From positions 3,720,001-3,784,000 of the forward strand of contig NW_020825289.1 of NCBI RefSeq assembly GCF_003286085.1: DNA of 64,000 nucleotides, in the 5' to 3' direction. The translations under genes were made by a program, and so were the position numbers. This DNA is from Drosophila persimilis. Its lineage: Eukaryota > Arthropoda > Insecta > Diptera > Drosophilidae. Below, piece after piece: positions 34,501 through 46,500 of this stretch (its first letter is position 1; every line of letters starts with the position of its first letter). Below the pieces are notes generated by a model that was given only the letters and a program-made list of their open reading frames with translations, made no database searches and was not told the DNA's origin.

Positions 34501-37500
34501 TGGCTGGCTACATTGCATGCGAGGCAAGGCAAGGCAAGAAGTCTTTGACTTTGTAACAGCTCAAAGGTTACAGAAAAATTAAGTATACGGTCTGCTCGTA
34601 TCTGGCTATTGTGTCTCGCACATAAATATCAAGCTACAAAATGTGTATATGTCGTAAATGGCTCTTTTATCAGATATGTATGTATGTGTGTTGTATGTTG
34701 TGTTGTGTATATAGAATAACGTGTGGTGGGCTCTCATCTGTACATGTTTTAGTTAAAATAGTTAACAGTTTTTGCCATTGCAAATTGTAAATTGCTTCAA
34801 AAAATATTTCTTTTGTTCCGTTTTGTTTGTTTTGTTTCATTTCGCTTCGTTTGGTTTGGCTTTGATTTGTTCTTCTTTTGGCTTCTTTAAATTAGACTAG
34901 CTACATAAATATGTTTGTATGTATGTAAATTGTATATTGTGACAAAAAGTAGTAGTATCAAAAAGTGTACGCGCTCTTGTTATTGACAATTGCTGATTGG
35001 TTTGTTAATAACAAAGCTGTCTGGCTAAATAGTAACAAGTGAAAGTTCTCAGAAGTTTGATAGTTTTTTTGTTGCACTAATTGCTTTTAGTTTGAACATC
35101 GACAAAATGCAACAAATGTTGGGGTTTAGTTCAGCTTAGAGCTACAGAACTGGGGGCGGGCCCCCTCCGAAGATAGTTGTAGCGAAAATATCAAAAACAT
35201 AGTTAATGTTAGTTATGTGTACGTTTTATGTTTTTGTGTGTGTTTGTTCATTAGTTTTTTGTTTGTTTTGAGTTGCGTGTGATTCTGCTTTCGAAAGATC
35301 TTCTCAACGTGGAACAACGAGTTGTGTCTGCGGCTCAGAAGGACAATGTGCGGACAATGATCGGATCTGCTCGGACACCGAGGATGATATTATAGTAGCA
35401 TTATGTTTATATACACACAGCCATGCGTATTCACAGGTTATTCAGTTACTGTCGTCAGTCGGCAGTCACACATTGGTGCATATAGCATTTATTCAGAAAC
35501 CTGTCATTGAAGGTTCTTTTGACGGCTGTACAGGCTTGGGTTTGATGGTTTTGTTTTGGTTTTGGTTTGGTTTCGGTAGTGTTTTTTTGGTATCGGTGGA
35601 GAACAGTGCGAATACGTGCTACTGAGTATTGGGTATGGCATATCATTCAATCATACAATCACTATTCAACTGATTTAGCAACTGGCTTTATACTCAGTTA
35701 AACTGTCTTACTCCCACAGAGAGATATCCTGAAAAATGAGGTCATACAAATTTTTTAGTCGATTTTGGAAAAAATTAACGCCTGCAAGACACAAAAGAGA
35801 GAGAAAAGAGAAGAGAAATAAACATATAAAGTAACGACCAAATTGTGCGTGTCTGTACGTGTCTATGTATGGGCACAACAACAACAACTACTACTCGAAT
35901 GAGATTGGTACAGGACAATGAGAGTGGTGCAGCCAGAGGGCTCTAGAATGGTCTGTGTCTTGGCGGTTGTGGCGGGGGTGGCGGGTGTGGATGGCACTAG
36001 TACAATCTACAATGACTACGAGGGATAGTCCGATAGTCCGTGGACTACGTACCGGTTTTAACATTCAGCTTGCCGGACTTCTTTGACGACTTCTGCTTGG
36101 ACGGCTTCTCCACCTCCTGGGACTCGTCGTCGTTGTCGTTCTGCTGGACCTTGGCGACGGGCTTTTTGCCAGCCTGCGGCTTGTTGCTGCCGCCTCCCGC
36201 CCGCTTGTTGGCATACGACACCTTGACCAGGGGCTTGCCATCATCGTCGTCGTCGTCGTCGTCATCGTCATCCTCGTCATCATTGTCCTGGGTGCGCTTT
36301 GGCTGCTTCTTGGAAGGCACTGGCTTGCTAGCAGGCTCTGGCCTCCTGGCTGCTGGCTTGGTGGCCGCCGATGCGGCGAACTGGAAGTTGCCGCCGCCGA
36401 CGCCGCCCGCCCGCTTGCCCTGATCGCCGTCGCTGTGTCCGATCCGCTGGGCCGTCATTTTAGGAACTTTCGTTGACTTCTCCAATTTGGTTGGACAGCA
36501 TTGGAATGGTTTGTAATCGTTGGGCACGAAATTGTTGCCGCGTTTAGCTGAATGGCCGTCGTGGCCCAATCCAACATAGAAACATTCGTCATCTGTGTGG
36601 GCAAACAAACAAAAACATTTTGTCAGATTGTTTAGTTTTAAGAGATTTTTGTTGTTGCTTTATTTTTGTAAAATTTATTTTTAAATTATTTTTTGGTTCA
36701 CTAACAACAGAAGGTTCATTGCGATAAATCATCATCAAAAAACAGAACGTTAAAACAAGAGTGCATCAGAGTAGGCGGAAATAAGAATAAAAGTCGTCGT
36801 TAACTTGCTTTCAAAATTGTTTCTTTTCTCCAAACACCTCCGGAAATACCACACAGACAGAGAGTGAGTGAGAGAGAGAGAGACAGAGAAAGAGAGCAGT
36901 TAGTACGATTTCGATTCGATTTTCATTGTTTTGAAACTTGAAAATTCACAATTCAAGCTTGAAAGTTGAAAGTTGAAAATTGAAAGTTTCCTTGTTCTAG
37001 AGTATAAGAAGCGTGCTTTATGAATGGAACAGAATTGAATTTGAATTTGAATTGTTTAAACTTAATTTTCGGTTTTCGTATTATTTAGATTATACAATAG
37101 ATATCACAACTAATAACTGACAAAATGCTTTTGATGCTGACTGTACAGGTATCGGATTTTCAGATATTCAGATATTTAGATATTCAGCAGATATCGGTTC
37201 TAATTCATATTTTCATTTTCTATATCGAGTTTTTTTCCCGGGGCTGTACATTTTGGACTTATTTATGCACATATGTACATATGTACATATATTTTAGGAG
37301 CATCCACTGTATTTTTCACTTGATTGATTGATTTTTGGTTGTTTTTGTTTCATATAGACATTTTTGTAGGTCAAAGCGGGTTCGAGATTAATCATTATAA
37401 TTAAACAAACAGAACGATTACTTAAAGTATTAAGAGAAAATAAATAAACCAAACAAAATAGTTATTAACAGATTTTTCGTCTCGTTTAACGAACAAATTG

Positions 37501-40500
37501 ACTTTTCCAAATTACAAAAAGACGATAGTAAGTTCCATTGTTGAAATAATTTCAAACATTGTGTCAGCTATGATATTGAATTTGTTTTATTTATTTTTTT
37601 TTCAATTATTCTTCAATTTTTGTTGATGTACCAAAGACTTTTAGACTTAAGAACTGAGTGAGGTTGAAGCTTCGGTTAGGGTTTAACATTCAGAGGGCAA
37701 ACATTGACTGGGCTCGATTATTTTTTGGCATGACTGTGTTTCCCTCACGTGAGATGGCTTTAGCACAGAAGCTACTATGCGCTAGACGGGAGTGTATGGG
37801 GAATACGTGACTGGTTACCTGGGCTGAATGCATTACTTTTTGAATTCCTTTCACCCAAGTCTGTAGATAGACAATGAAATTAGCTGTAGTCGAAAGTATC
37901 TAGAAGAGTTTCTGCGTGTGTCTGTGTGTGGGTATAGGGAGTGGGGAGTGGGGGAGGACCAGAGGTTGCGAATTGAACATGGAACAACTTCGGTTAGTGC
38001 ATCAGTGGCAACTCACATTCAGGTATTACCTATTTCATCTATAAGCCGACCCGAGCATAGATCAGCAAGCCGATGTATCGTTCGGCCCTTTGCCGTGTGC
38101 CTATATTTTGGCTTACTTTTCACATCTTCTTCTTCGTCTTCGTCATCGTCATCGTCATCGTCATTGTCTTTATCGTCATTGTCTTTATCGTCTTCTTCTT
38201 CGTCTTCGTCATCGTTATCTTCATTGTCTTTGTTCCCATCTTCGTCATCGTCATCATCATCCTCATTATTATTGTCGTCATCATCGTCATTTTCATTGTC
38301 CTCATCATTATCCTCATCATTATCCTCTACATCATTATCGTTGTCTTCATCATTATCGTCATCGGCGTCTTCGTCGTCATTATCTTTATCATCCTTATCT
38401 TCATCATCGTCGTTATCGTCATCGTTATCCTCATCATCATTCTCTTCTTCGTCGTCATCGTTATCTGCCTCATCCTCATCCCCATTTTCATCATTATTAT
38501 CGTCATCATCATCCTCATCCTCATCCTCTTCATCTTCATCACCATTTTCATCATCATCGTCATCCCCATTTTCATCCTCTTCATCTTCATCACCATTTTC
38601 GTCATCCCCATTTTCATCATCATCCTCATCGTCATCCCCGTTTTCTTTATCATCTTCATCCTCTTCGTCGTTTTCGTCATCCCCATCAGTAACTTTTCTC
38701 TTATTATCATCGTCATCGTCGTCGTCTTCGTCATCGTCACCATTTTCGTCATCGTCATTTTGTCGTTTGGGCTTTCGCAATCTCTGCTTTCGAATCGCTA
38801 GCTGGAGACGCCTCAATCTCTCCCGCTTATCCTCATCGCTCTCTTTGGGATAGCTCAATTTAACAATCTTTTCATCACTTCCATCGTCTTCATCGTTGCC
38901 TATATCGAAAAGTTTCATTACGTTTTGCACTTTGACATGGCAATAAACGGGAAGATGATCTTTGGGTATGTCCATCTTTTAAGTATGCTAGTTTTTTGGG
39001 ACTCATGGACCTACATATGTACATATGTAGTTCAATTGATTCGGTACTGAATGTTTGGCTTATGAGCGTGAGTTAGAAAGCAGAGAACACATTTGGAACA
39101 AGAACGCTTACTCTTTTGATTGATTAACCACTGCAGCACTCGATTTTCATTTTTGAGATTACCTAAAATTGAGTAAAAGTCAGATGCAAAATCCTTTAGT
39201 TGTTACAGAATTATATATATTGCAAGGTGTCTATTTACCATCATACATGATCGGGACTCCAGTCTCGTAGTAGACCAAAGCTGGGAATGCGAAAATGCCA
39301 ATCTCATGGGCCAGCTTAACATCGTTTGATTTGACAAACTGAATGCCATGCTTATCGGTGTCGTCGTCGATATTCTCAAGCTCATCCAAGATATCCGAGC
39401 ACGATTCGCACTCGTCATCATCTGGGGAAGAATAAAATACCCAATAGTTAAATATTCCTTGGCAAAACTCCATTCAATTTAGTGTCTTACAGAAGAACAC
39501 AGCCAGATGCTCAACATCGTTGATCAGGACCTGCAGGGTCTTACGATCGACAGACTCAATGACATCAGCAGTAGACTCATGCAAATCGATAACCCATTCC
39601 AGAATTTCCTCTTCCTTCATCAGATCACCTGAACAAATAGATCAATAGATCGTTAAAATAATTTTTTGGGAGAATCATTTGGTTAATTTACCGGTGTAAA
39701 TTGTTCTAAACTTATGTCTATAAAATGCAAGTGCCGGCAGACCGGGCAAATCGTATTCCTTATCAATATCGTCGTCGGATGTCTTGACAAAGTCGATGTC
39801 TTTTTCCTCGCACTCGTCATCGATGTTCTCCAATTCGTTGAGGATCTTCTGAGCCTTCTTATCTCCTTCGACATCTGTGGAAAAAGGGAAACGATAACTT
39901 GTTAGTCCAACAGTTTCTTAGAAGGATTTGATGCAAAGTAATTCTTACAGAAGAACACGACGACGTGGTCGTTTTCAGCCAAAATCTTATCCAGCATTTT
40001 CACATTGACCTCCTCGATCTTCCCGGGAATCTCGAGGGTCTCATCGTCGGTGATCCAGGCCAACACTTCGTCCTCATCATCAAGATCTCCTGTGAAGTGC
40101 AGCGGATCACGGTTTCTGAAGAATACCAAACGTGGATAAGTCTTGACATTGTATTTCTTGGCGACTCCGGTATCCTCAGTGGTAACGAAAATGATTCCAG
40201 CCTCGTCCAACTCATCGTCTATGGTCTCCAGGGCGTTCAGGGTGTGGTCGCAGGTCTCGCCCGGTTCGCAGGGACCCGTGAAGAAGACAACGACATATTC
40301 GTGCTCGTTGATCAGGTTGACGAGGATCTCATCGGTGACCTCCTCAATGGTGGCAGTCTTCTTCTGGACCAGCAGCCACTCCAGTACCTCATCCTCATTC
40401 ATCAGATCGCCTTCGTAGAGGGCTGGGATTTTGTTCTCGAAGTAGATGAGGGCGGGCAAATGGTCGAGACCGTATTCCTTGGCTTCGGCGGCATTATCGA

Positions 40501-43500
40501 TGCGCACAATGACAATTCCCTCTTTCTCTAGCTCATCGTCAATGTTCTCCAGCTCGTTGAGAATGCGCATGTCCTGCTTATCGTCCTTGTCATCTGTAGA
40601 AAGAGAAAGAAAAGAGATTTATTATCGATAAGGATAGGGATAGGGATGAATGATTTGTGGATAACTTACAGAAGATAACCGCCAGATGCTCGGTATTCTC
40701 GACCAGTTTGTCCTTCATTTCATCGGTGACTTCCGGAATCTCGGAATAGCGCTTCTGGTGGACCAACCAGCCAAGAAGCTCATCTTCTTTCATCAGATCA
40801 CCCTCGTAGATGTGTGGAATGCCGCGCTCAAAGAGTACAATCGAGGGAATCTCATCGATACCCCATTCTTTGGCCTCCTTGTCATCATCGATCTTGACAA
40901 AGGCAATATCATTCTGATCGCACTCATCGTCGATGTTTTCCAATTCTGCGAGGATTTTCTGTGATTTCTTTTGGTCTTTGTCGTCTGCGAAGATGATTAC
41001 AGAAAGGGTTAATCGAGTGCTCTTGGATATAGTTTTGTTAGCTATCGAAGGAATAATCTATAAGGTGAAACTAACTGGAGCCTAGCTCAACTTGCAACTT
41101 GAAAAAGTACAAACTACTCGTAAATTTCTTTAGGGTTCTATGGAATCAAATACATATACCATTTCTGGGGCTTAGATTAAGTTGATTAGTTTTTGAAGCG
41201 CGCTTTTGAAAATGATTACTTGGAAGCACATCGAGCAGTCGGCCGATTGTTACAACTACATCAGACACATCCCAGAGATACAACACAAAGTCTGTCGGAT
41301 ATACAATATCTACAGAGACGGGCGTGCCCAGGAATCCCGGCAGGTATCCCGGCACAAGGTTGTGGATAGGGCAGGGGATGGGCCTGAAATCACTTACAGA
41401 AGAGCACAGCAACATGGGGCATTTTCTCAATGATCAAGTCCAACATTTCGTCGGTAATGTCCTCGATTTGATCGGAACTTGTTTGGTCTGTAAGCCACTT
41501 GAGGAGCTTCTCCTCGTCCTCCAGGTTGCCTTCGTAAATAGTTGGAATGCCTTTTTCAAAGTATATCAGCTTAGGAACTTTATTGATGCCATATTCAACG
41601 GCCTCCTCGGGATTGTCGATCTTCACGAAGGTAATGCCCAGGGCATCGCACTCGTCGTCAATGTTCTCGAGCTCTTCGAGCACCTTCTGGGACTTCTTGT
41701 CGTTGTTGTCGTCTGGAAAACAGCGTGTGAGCAAAATGTGTGGTGGGGTGGAGGTAGCGCCGCTTGGGCTCTATATGGATAATTGTGTGAATATTTACAG
41801 AACAGCACCGCAATGACGCGTCCTTCTTTGATCATTGTGTCGAGCATTTCGTCGGTGACATCCTCGATCTCATCGCGTTCCAACTGGCTCAACAGCCACT
41901 TCAGTATTTGTTCCTCATCCATGAGATCGCCGTCGTAAACGTTTGGAATTTCTTTTTCAAAGTAAACAATAGCCGGAATCTGACGATCGAATAGGTTTTT
42001 TTTATGAAACACATTTGCACCGATATCAACTGCAGTTTTGCTTCGTACCGAATCGATTCCGTAATCGGCTGCCGCCTTGGCATCGTCGATTTTCACAAAC
42101 TGAATGCCATGCTTGTCGCAGTCGTCGTCAATCTGTTCTAGCTCTTCCAACACGGTCATCGAGTCGTCATTGCCGTGATCATCTGGAGGATTGATAGCAC
42201 TCGGTTATCCATGCCATGCTCGATGGATGGGAAAATAATCAATGTGATCTACATACAGAACAGCACCACCAAGTTATCAATGTTGCTGATCAGCGTCGAC
42301 AGCGTCTTGGATGTGACGTCTTCTATCACGTCGTCCTCGTCGCCCGTCGACTTATTCTGCACCAACCACTCCAAGACATCCTCCTCACGCTGGAGTTCAC
42401 CTGCAGGCGGCCAGACACAGTTGCGATGTTAACGACATAACGAATATCGATACGTGCATGGGTTTATGTTTGTGTTCAAGATAAATGTGTGGGTGTGTGT
42501 GAGGAATGGAGGTCTAGGACTACGTGGTACCTTCGTAAATGATCGGAGTCTGGTGGCGGTAGTAGACCAGTGCAGGCAGACCGCCCAAGTTGTATTCATC
42601 GGCCAAGGCCTCGTCGTGTATTTTCACAAATCCGATGCCCAGCTGGTCAGCTTCGTCGTCGATATTCTCCAGCTCCTGCAGGGCCTTGGCGCACTTGCGG
42701 CACTGCTGCTTATCTACGTCGGTTGTTGGTTGTTTGGTTGATTGTTCGGTTGGTTGGTTGGAATGTTGGTTGGCATAAAATTTGTCAAACAAGAGATCAT
42801 TAGGATCGGCTGGCTACGGGCTTAGAGTCTCGGACAGGGTGTGGGAGAACAACGAATAACGAACAACTGGGCCTGGGGTGCAAGTGCATTCGCATGGATT
42901 TCTGGCTTTCGAGCTTCGAGTGGTTGGAAACATTCGCTGATTATGCGGCTGTAAGTTTTAAAACTTTCCTTACGGTTACAGTAGAGAGGTATCACATGCA
43001 AGGGAGCTATGGGAGCTAGTGGAAGCCATTTGGATCGTGCGGATATGTTACCCAATCCCAAACCTGCCCACACGATTCGTTTATTTACACATTTTGTTTA
43101 CACAGCCTCCCTCCCCTTCTCTGTCTGTGTGCAACCTGTTGCAAGATGCTTGTCTTGGTAACGGAAATCACCTCAAAGGAGGGAAAATAAAATCAAAAGA
43201 AATTCTCTAAAAGCTCTCTCTTTTGTGCCGTCTGTTCTGCCAGTTTCCCCACATCTTGTTAACGTTTCTGTTTCGGTTTATATATTCATCAATCTGTTCT
43301 CTCTGCGCCTTTAGCGAGCTTTCGCTTTGCCACCCCATGCTGCGTATACGTAATATTTATTTCTGTTGATTTTCCCGTGAACTTGCGAATCTAATGGTCT
43401 TCTAATGGCTGCCTGGCTGCCTGTCTGCCACATTCTCCATCTACTCTTCTGGCTTCAATTCTGGAACAATTGATGGCCAATAATGCAGTCTGTGCAATCA

Positions 43501-46500
43501 GAGAAGAAACCACAAAAAGTCCACTGTCGTTTGGGTACGTTCAAGTGGGTGTCGCCATGATGACAAGGCCAATGCACACACATTGGGCAGCGCAAATGTC
43601 TCATAATTTACTGCAAAGTGTTTGAAAAATCTCAAAAATTGTACATGTTTATGGGACTCCGACTGTGGCTATGACAGTTTTGTTTTCGGTTCTATCTGCT
43701 TTCTTGCTGGTCCTCCGCTGCTCTTCTGCCTTTGCAGAGATGGGCAAATGTTGCACTTAACTAAAAATAGTGCAAGTCAGTCGGGAGGAGACTCGCGTAT
43801 GCACACTATGTACCGATATATCTGTGTACATATATATATTATGTGCCACTGCATTTGGCTGCGACAACTAAAGATCTGCTGCCCATAATCATGCCACGCC
43901 GGCTCGCGCTCGTGTGGGGCATGTTGATGTATTGCTGTATGCAAAAGCAATTAAAACTGCTGTCTGTCTGCAGCCCCCGCCCGTGTGCCCCGGCACACTG
44001 CATTGCAGAGCCGGGGGCAGTTGGTGCCACGGGGGGCGGCACAACAATGGGCCACAATTTCGTGTTCTCGTCTCACCTACATGTTGTTCGCATCAACGAG
44101 TATGCGATAAAAAAAAAAGAAAGCAAAAAATCCCTGTACGCCGTCTGCGTTTGATAAAAATACCTATAGATAGTGTAGCGGATACTACCAGATACACCCA
44201 AGCCTATACATAAATATATGTATGTGTGTATATTTGTGTGTAAAGACCCACTCTATAGTTAGTTGTTTCAGAATCAAGCAAAAATAACAGCAGCAGCCGA
44301 GAGCAAAAAAAAGAAAGAAAAAAACCATTTTCTTGGCCGACCAACTGCTTGAGTTTTCTATTTTTAACGCAAAAATTGTAGGTGGCTGTGTCGGACAGAG
44401 AGGGAACACAACAAAAAAGAAATAAATAAATAAATTCTCTATACTTTGTTGTTGGCCAAGATATAACCACGCTTGTGTGAGTGGGTCTATGCAAACACAT
44501 ACATATGAATGTACGTACATATGTATATGCCAAGACTCTGCGGGCCTTAAATACGCCAATAAATTTATGTTTTTCTATACCAAGATTTCCTTCTTTTGTT
44601 CCAAAAATTTTGACAAGGCCATCACAATCAGAAGATCCTTGCATTTAAACATATATACATATGGATATATACGGATATGTATACTCGTATGAAACAGCCC
44701 ACGTTTATTTCCCAGAATTTACGGCGAGCACATTATTTGATTTGATTTCAATTGAAAATCATTTTTTCAATTATTTTGTTCCCGTTTGATTCTCCGTCAA
44801 ATCTACCGACGTCTTGTCCGTCTTGCCCGCGTGGACTTGGGCTTCGATTGGGTGGGAGAACGGCGTAAGGGGGGTGATGGGAACGCAAACATAATCTGGC
44901 GCCGAGCCCAGACATTCATTTGCAGCGCTTCTGTTGTTGTAATGTTTATTATTATACGTATACGTAATATTCGTGTCTGCCTTGGGAGATAGCAAACGTG
45001 AAAATGTACAAAATCCGTTCTACTAGCTGAAACTACTAACACTTAGTCCCCCAATCTGAAGCGGCGGTAAGCTATGGGTTTCTTCAAGGATTTGTTGGAG
45101 AAAACTACTCATCCCCAGCATCCTTTGGCACTCCAAATGGTCCAAATGTTAGCAAGCATCGACACACATCGACATTGACAAGTTATGTTGGTTATATGCA
45201 TATAGTAGTTAGGATAGAGATAGACATATACATATACATACACGAGTACTATACATATTTACATATCATGGGTTCACGGGCATTTAGGCAGTATCTTTTC
45301 TAGTGCATTTTTTGGATTACTCGAGTCGGGGTCAATTATGATGGAGGGGGAAATTTGAAAAATTTGTAAATGAATTAATTAGAGGAAACAAAGTTTCAAG
45401 GTAGAGGTAGAGTTGGCGGAAGAGGAGGAACAGACGATCTGGGGATCGTTGAGGATGCGCGAATAACTTACCCATAACCCGGGGCGGGCATGTTTCATGA
45501 TCTGGACCTGCAGTCGTTCGATAAAATATATAGATAGATAAATTTCGCGTATGTAATTTTGCTCAGACAGGGAGAGAAACACCGCCGGAATATATGAATA
45601 TTCATATGGAGAGATATAGAAGTTAAGTTAAGTTTGCCGCCGGTTTTCTAGGGTTAGTCACAAGTTACATACGTATATATGGAGAGAGAGATATACAGAT
45701 AGAGATAGAGACATATGCGTAAGTAGTAGTAGACATACAGAATATACAGTATAGCTAGATATGTATGCGGTCTATACCTAAGTTGTATGCTTTTTAGTCA
45801 CAAGAGAGCTAAACTGTTTGTGTACGCTAAAAACTGCAACTGCTTTGAAAATAGAACATCATCAAGTCAAAATTCCACCAATAGATTTGGTCAGAAATAT
45901 AGATATATAGAAGTATTCATGTTTATATGTTTGCATATATGTGAATCAAGGTCAGGCAGACTTACAGAATAGGACGGCCACGAAGTCGGTGTCCTCGATG
46001 ATCTTCTGCAATATCTTGGCATTGACCTCCTCGATGCGGTCGGGCAGATCCATGGCCTCCAGCGAGGTTAAAAAGTCGAGAACTCCCTCTTCGTCCATGA
46101 GATCGCCATCATAGATGATGGGCTCCTTCTCCCTGTGGGGGTTTTTTTTTCTTTGGGTTAGATCTCTGCAGCACCCAATGGGTCGGGATGGGGGTGGTGG
46201 TACCTACCTGAAGTAGGTGAGGGCGGGGAAGTTCTTGATGCCATATTGTTTTGCTAGTCGTTTGTCGTTGATTTTCACAAAGTCCACACCGAAGGAGTCG
46301 GTGTCATCGTCGATTTTTTCGAGTTCCGCTAAAACCTTATCACAGGTCACACAGCTGCGCGCATCTGAAAGCATCCAATAAGGGAATATTTCAATATATG
46401 AATAACCTGGCTGCCAGACAAGATCAGATAGAGATACCAACATCAATTGACAGGCAGCAACTGTCGCGTGTGACGCCAGAAGCAAAAGCAGAAGCAGAAC

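Noticed and set aside
37918..38853. 311-codon serine-rich ORF, plus overlapping I/V-rich and H/R-rich plus-strand ORFs
   Set aside because: Antisense readings of the GAT/GAC/GAA array that encodes the acidic exon of l(2)01289. The minus-strand reading has splice sites in phase with its neighbours; these do not.
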